9,020 bases of DNA, from positions 1-9,020 of the forward strand of contig JAAZOO010000089.1 of assembly GCA_012797715.1 (NCBI GenBank), written 5' to 3'. Numbering within the stretch: the first letter of the stretch is position 1; each line of letters begins with the position of its first letter. The notes below the pieces were generated by a model, which saw only the letters and a program-made list of their open reading frames with translations, was not told the DNA's origin and made no database searches. Below are positions 6,346 through 9,020 of this stretch, piece after piece. The position numbers were made by a program, and so were the translations under genes. This stretch comes from Geobacteraceae bacterium (GTDB lineage: Bacteria > Desulfobacterota > Desulfuromonadia > Geobacterales > Geobacteraceae).

Positions 6346-6893
6346 GTGTTTTCCTTTTTGGAGTGATAGTAAGAAACGATGGGAAACGGCCGAAACCGCA
6401 CTGTCCGTTTCCGGAAGCCGGAGCATACCATAATCGCAAGCTCTTTCACAAGCCGCAGCTCCTCAAAGGCGCGAAAGTCAAGGGCAACGATACATTCAAG
6501 GCACGATTCGTTTTTCAATTTCCCGGCGACTCCCTGCAATGCTGTAGATATGTCTTCAAAATTATTTACCCTGCCGTATCCTTCTGGCGCAATGTATCCG
6601 TAATTGAAATCCTCAAGATGGAACTGGCAGCCAAATGCCTTGACAGGCCGCAGGGGATCAGAGGGAAGGCCGTGCACTCTTCTGAACAGAGCGCCTCGCT
6701 GCAGTTCAACCAGGAAACGGTATACCCCTTTGGGGAAGGTATTTCGGAAATACGGATTGGAGACGGACGGGTTGTCACGGTACGTTTCATCCAACGCCGC
6801 AACGAAGTGTTCAACTTGCTGGTGGGTGGCGACAAAGACAGCCCGTCTCGGACTATCAGGTAAGGGATCCGTCTGGCACCGGACAAATGTCTC
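6297..6893 (-). pseudogene. Coding-like ORF of unknown function, 5' end apparently damaged
   Basis: The frame is open from just after a TAA (6896-6894) to TAG 6299-6297, 198 codons. Its content looks like real protein: AVFVATHQQVEHFVAALDE, then FPKGVYRFLVELQRG, FGCQFHLEDFNYGYIAP and LDFRAFEELRLVKELAIM. Yet no ATG, GTG or TTG occurs before the TTG at 6794, which lies inside the coding-like text and has no ribosome site. A TTG at 6886 in another frame, with AAGAGA before it, starts a different reading (MSGARRIPYLIV), so a frameshift near 6800-6880 is possible. The 3' end overlaps the ACT gene by 49 nt. The base composition is more AT-rich than the PFL-family gene. I do not recognise the family. 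It could be an intact gene with a sequence error, a decayed gene, or less likely a chance frame. Confidence 0.42.
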
Positions 6894-6951
6894 TTAAAGA
6901 GGCTGATGGCGAGGCACCATTCGTCGCCACGGGTATCGGCGACAGTGCGCG

Positions 6952-6974
6952 ATTATAGGATGGCACAGAGTGCC
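6952..6974 (-). promoter_or_regulatory. Consensus -10 with palindrome in the spacer
   Basis: On the minus strand a perfect TATAAT (6957-6952) lies 4 nt downstream of the exact inverted repeat GGCAC-TCT-GTGCC (6974-6962). No -35 hexamer is visible at 16-18 nt. The palindrome sits where a repressor or a spacer-binding activator could act. It would drive the 6297-6893 ORF and perhaps the ACT and PFL-family genes. The 6894-7107 stretch otherwise shows no gene. Confidence 0.35.
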
Positions 6975-7107
6975 CGCGATGGGGGCCACTCCCGTAACGT
7001 CTGCACAAGGCACTTTCAGGAGAGCGAATGCCTGGTTTCTCTACGATTCTCAAAATCGTTTCAGTACCCTACCCTGTACTGCACGCAGAAGAAAGACTCT
7101 GAAACGT

Positions 7108-7149
7108 GGGAATGCCGGTCTTTTCCGTTCGTGGATGAGTCCGGTTCCC
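7108..7149 (-). terminator. Imperfect hairpin after the desaturase gene
   Basis: GGGAA and CCGG (7108-7112, 7115-7118) can pair with CCGG and TTCCC (7141-7149), with a 2-nt bulge and a 22-nt loop, directly after the TAA at 7152-7150. No strong U-tract follows. It is a weak candidate only. Confidence 0.25.
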
Positions 7150-8628
7150 TTATAGTGATTCGGCGATTTTCTCACCTACCTGCATGCCGCAGGCCGTAAC
7201 CATAGGCATCCCGCCACCGGGGTTGATGCTGCCGCCGGTAAAATAGAGATTGTTGTAACGGGCGCTTTTTTTCGATGCCTTGAAAGCTAGGTTTCTCCAG
7301 CGGTCGGACACCACGCCGTAGATTGCGCCCCTGTTCGAGTAGTAGTTCCTTTCGATGTCCGGTGGTGTCCAGGTTTCCTCCACCACGATGTTGCTGCGGA
7401 GATCGGTCAAACCCATCCGCTCGCATTTTTCCAGCACCAGCTCCCGCAGTTGCACATACTCATGGGCTGTGACCGGGTTTTGCGGGTTGACAGTGGGGAT
7501 ATGCGGCAGCAGCTTCAGGTTGTCGCAGCCGTCAGGCGCAACGGAAGGGTCGGTGCGCGTAGGGGCCACAAGGTAGATGGTCGGATCCTTCGGCAGGCAG
7601 TGCCGGTCAAAAACGTCCCGGAAATGCTCCCTGGAATTTTTGGAAAAGAAGAAATTGTGATGGGCCAGTTGCGGATAGACCTTTTTCACCCCCAAATGAA
7701 TTACCAGCCCTGAGCAGGCAGGTTCCAGCCTTCTCCGTGTCCAACGGCCAAGAGACGTTTTCAGCAGCCTTTCGTGGGCGGGGATGAATTCCATGTTGGA
7801 TATGACGAAATCCGCCTTTACCTGTTCTCCATCGGCCAGAGTGATACTGGTCACGGCACTCCCGTCGGTATCGATTGATATCACCTCCCGATTCAGATGC
7901 AGCTCGGCGGACAGCTCTTCCAGGGCCTTTTTCAACCCCTCGGCCAGGCGATACATCCCTCCCTCCACATACCATAACCCGTAGCAGTACTGAACCCAAG
8001 GCATCAAGTTGATAACTCCCGGTGCATTGAAGGGGGAGGAACCGATGTATTTTGCAAAGTAGTCGAAAATGTCCCGCAGCTTTGGATGGGTGAAATAGGA
8101 AGAGACACCCCGATGCATGGAGCGAAGCAGGTCCAGGCCGGTGAGACCGTTTCCCCACAGGTCGAGGATGATTTCCATCGGGCTGTCGAACCCACGCAGA
8201 TAGTTGCGGTCGGAGAGCTCATACTGACGCCGGGCATAGGCCATAAACCGGTCGAACTGAGCCGGCGCTTCGGTATCGACAGCTGCCAGGAGCGTTTTTT
8301 GCCGTTCCAGGTCGGCCACCAGGTCAATGCAGGCTCCGTCCTCGAAAAAGTTTCGCCAGTGGGTTTGCAAAGGCCGGATCGGAACATGATCCTCGAAACG
8401 AAGTCCGGCTTTGGCAAAGAGGTCCCGGAATACCGAGGGGAGAGTCAGGATGGAGGGGCCCAGGTCGAAGGAGAAGCCTTCTTTCCGCGAGATATTGAGC
8501 TTTCCCCCGATTTTGTCGTTTTTTTCAAAGATAGCGACACGGAGTCCCTTCGCTGCGCAGGTGATGGCGGCCGAGAGACCTCCAAGGCCGGAGCCGATCA
8601 CCGCTACCCGCTTTCCTGACTTGTTCAT
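7150..8628 (-). CDS. Phytoene desaturase-family FAD oxidoreductase (CrtI/CrtN-like)
   Basis: This 492-aa flavoprotein has the usual family length. The start at 8628 (ATG) is preferred because AAGGAG lies 10 nt upstream and because the FAD-binding fold begins directly after it: VAVIGSGLGGLSAA with G12, G14 and G17, then the ribose-binding Glu35 in VAIFEKND, then GGK. GPSILTLPSVFRDLF (residues about 57-71) and YVEGGMYRLAEGLKKAL in the middle are typical of carotenoid desaturases. The C-terminal FTGGSINPGGGMPMVTACG is the second flavin/substrate motif. These enzymes dehydrogenate or isomerise C30-C40 polyenes at the membrane; which polyene is used here cannot be told. Related desaturases and hopanoid-linked HpnE are alternatives, but HpnE is usually shorter. 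No carotenoid partner gene lies in the window. Confidence 0.9.
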   Translation of the reverse strand: MNKSGKRVAVIGSGLGGLSAAITCAAKGLRVAIFEKNDKIGGKLNISRKEGFSFDLGPSILTLPSVFRDLFAKAGLRFEDHVPIRPLQTHWRNFFEDGACIDLVADLERQKTLLAAVDTEAPAQFDRFMAYARRQYELSDRNYLRGFDSPMEIILDLWGNGLTGLDLLRSMHRGVSSYFTHPKLRDIFDYFAKYIGSSPFNAPGVINLMPWVQYCYGLWYVEGGMYRLAEGLKKALEELSAELHLNREVISIDTDGSAVTSITLADGEQVKADFVISNMEFIPAHERLLKTSLGRWTRRRLEPACSGLVIHLGVKKVYPQLAHHNFFFSKNSREHFRDVFDRHCLPKDPTIYLVAPTRTDPSVAPDGCDNLKLLPHIPTVNPQNPVTAHEYVQLRELVLEKCERMGLTDLRSNIVVEETWTPPDIERNYYSNRGAIYGVVSDRWRNLAFKASKKSARYNNLYFTGGSINPGGGMPMVTACGMQVGEKIAESL

Positions 8629-8739
8629 AAGGGCTCTTCTCCTTGCAGGCAGGCCGGGTCGACACGACCATGTCTTGCCGTTGTAAGGCCGCACGCCGGA
8701 AACCCGGCTCGGTACAGCAACAAAGAGGATATGCCTTCT

Positions 8740-8761
8740 ACTATACTCCAAGATTTTTGGA
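8740..8761 (-). promoter_or_regulatory. Candidate desaturase promoter with adjacent inverted repeat
   Basis: On the minus strand TATAGT (8745-8740) could be a -10. Directly upstream lies the inverted repeat TCCAA-N5-TTGGA (8761-8747), a possible operator. The -35 region (TTCGAC) is poor. The leader to the ATG at 8628 would be about 105 nt. Confidence 0.3.
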
Positions 8762-8874
8762 AGTCGAATCCGCTGGAAGGCACGGTTGATACCCCGGGAG
8801 CCTGTGACCTTTATAAAAACGGCGCGGGGCCGTCTGGTGCCCGACAGCATGCCGGGGCCCATCCCGAGGAAGGA

Positions 8875-9020
8875 GTGATCCTAAAACCGGCAGTTGGAGG
8901 TATCCGCAGAGAGCGACTCTGTCGTATTTCGTTGCTGCTCTTAGCGAAATTGAGCGGCCACAGCCGATACTGTCCGAACCCCAAGGGTGAGTGTATCGGC
9001 TGTAGTGAAATGAGCTTAGA
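8875..9020 (+). CDS. Start of a divergent gene with a CX6CXXC cysteine cluster (3'-partial)
   Basis: From GTG 8875 the frame stays open for 48 codons to the window end. GAGG lies 5 nt before the GTG. The N-terminus is basic (VILKPAVGGIRRERLCRI), followed by the short leucine run SLLLLAKL. Cysteines are at 16, 33, 40 and 43, with RYCPNPKGECIGCSEM giving CX6CXXC, a likely zinc or iron-sulfur ligand set. No family is recognised from this piece. It is divergent from the desaturase, with 246 nt between them. It could be a chance frame, but the cysteine pattern and ribosome site favour a gene. Confidence 0.5.
   Translation, partial: MILKPAVGGIRRERLCRISLLLLAKLSGHSRYCPNPKGECIGCSEMSL

Noticed and set aside
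8629..8862. Longer desaturase start at 8862 adding 78 residues
   Set aside because: The added part does not look like a signal or domain, and the FAD fold begins right after the ATG at 8628, which has its own ribosome site.
8960..9003. Perfect 11-bp inverted repeat (ACAGCCGATAC and its complement) with a 22-nt loop, as a terminator or structured RNA
   Set aside because: It lies inside the reading frame starting at 8875, has no U-tract, and falls on codons of the cysteine cluster; it may be chance.
1..9020. tRNA, rRNA, CRISPR array, insertion sequence or phage attachment site
   Set aside because: No cloverleaf, direct-repeat/spacer pattern, transposase or terminal inverted repeats were seen on either strand.

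Overview
This is a bacterial chromosomal window. The outer genes are GC-rich and the middle (about 2.4-4.6 kb) and the 6.3-7.1 kb stretch are visibly more AT-rich. The gene style and the ACT-domain / PFL-family pair would fit a Geobacter-like member of the Desulfuromonadota, but that is an inference from general resemblance, not a search result. No rRNA, tRNA, CRISPR array or insertion sequence was seen.

Layout. (1) 1-1494, plus strand: the 3' part of an NAD(P)H/FAD disulfide-type oxidoreductase fused to a C-terminal rhodanese domain; its N-terminus lies before the window. (2) A strong hairpin at 1530-1566 separates it from a convergent two-gene minus-strand operon (2317 to 1646). This encodes a small lipoprotein and a small secreted protein, both made almost entirely of 11-residue amphipathic helical repeats. 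A good sigma-70-type promoter lies at 2392-2420. (3) 2421-2725 holds no convincing gene. A weak 58-codon plus-strand ORF follows, overlapping the 3' end of a minus-strand GT-C membrane glycosyltransferase (4532 to 2838). (4) Further upstream on the minus strand is a coupled pair: an ACT-domain protein (6345 to 6067) and a PFL-family/DUF711 protein (6054 to 4693). The second gene carries an in-frame amber codon at 5041-5043. (5) 6297-6893 on the minus strand looks coding, but it lacks a credible start and overlaps the ACT gene, so it is probably a damaged or mis-sequenced gene. (6) A minus-strand phytoene-desaturase-type flavoprotein (8628 to 7150). (7) The start of a divergent plus-strand gene at 8875 with a CX6CXXC cysteine cluster, cut by the window end.

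How things work together. The rhodanese-fused reductase and the desaturase are ordinary flavoenzymes of sulfur/thiol and isoprenoid metabolism. The ACT and PFL-family genes are a widespread conserved pair of unknown function. The least ordinary system is the pair of hendecad-repeat envelope proteins. One is predicted to be lipid-anchored, rich in Lys and free of Arg in its mature part. The other is predicted to be periplasmic, Arg-rich and studded with regularly spaced GxxxG motifs. They are translationally linked by a stop codon that overlaps the next ribosome binding site. Several genes in the middle of the window (PFL family, the 6297-6893 ORF, the glycosyltransferase tail, the 4495-4636 stretch) show signs of damage, caused either by decay or by sequence errors.
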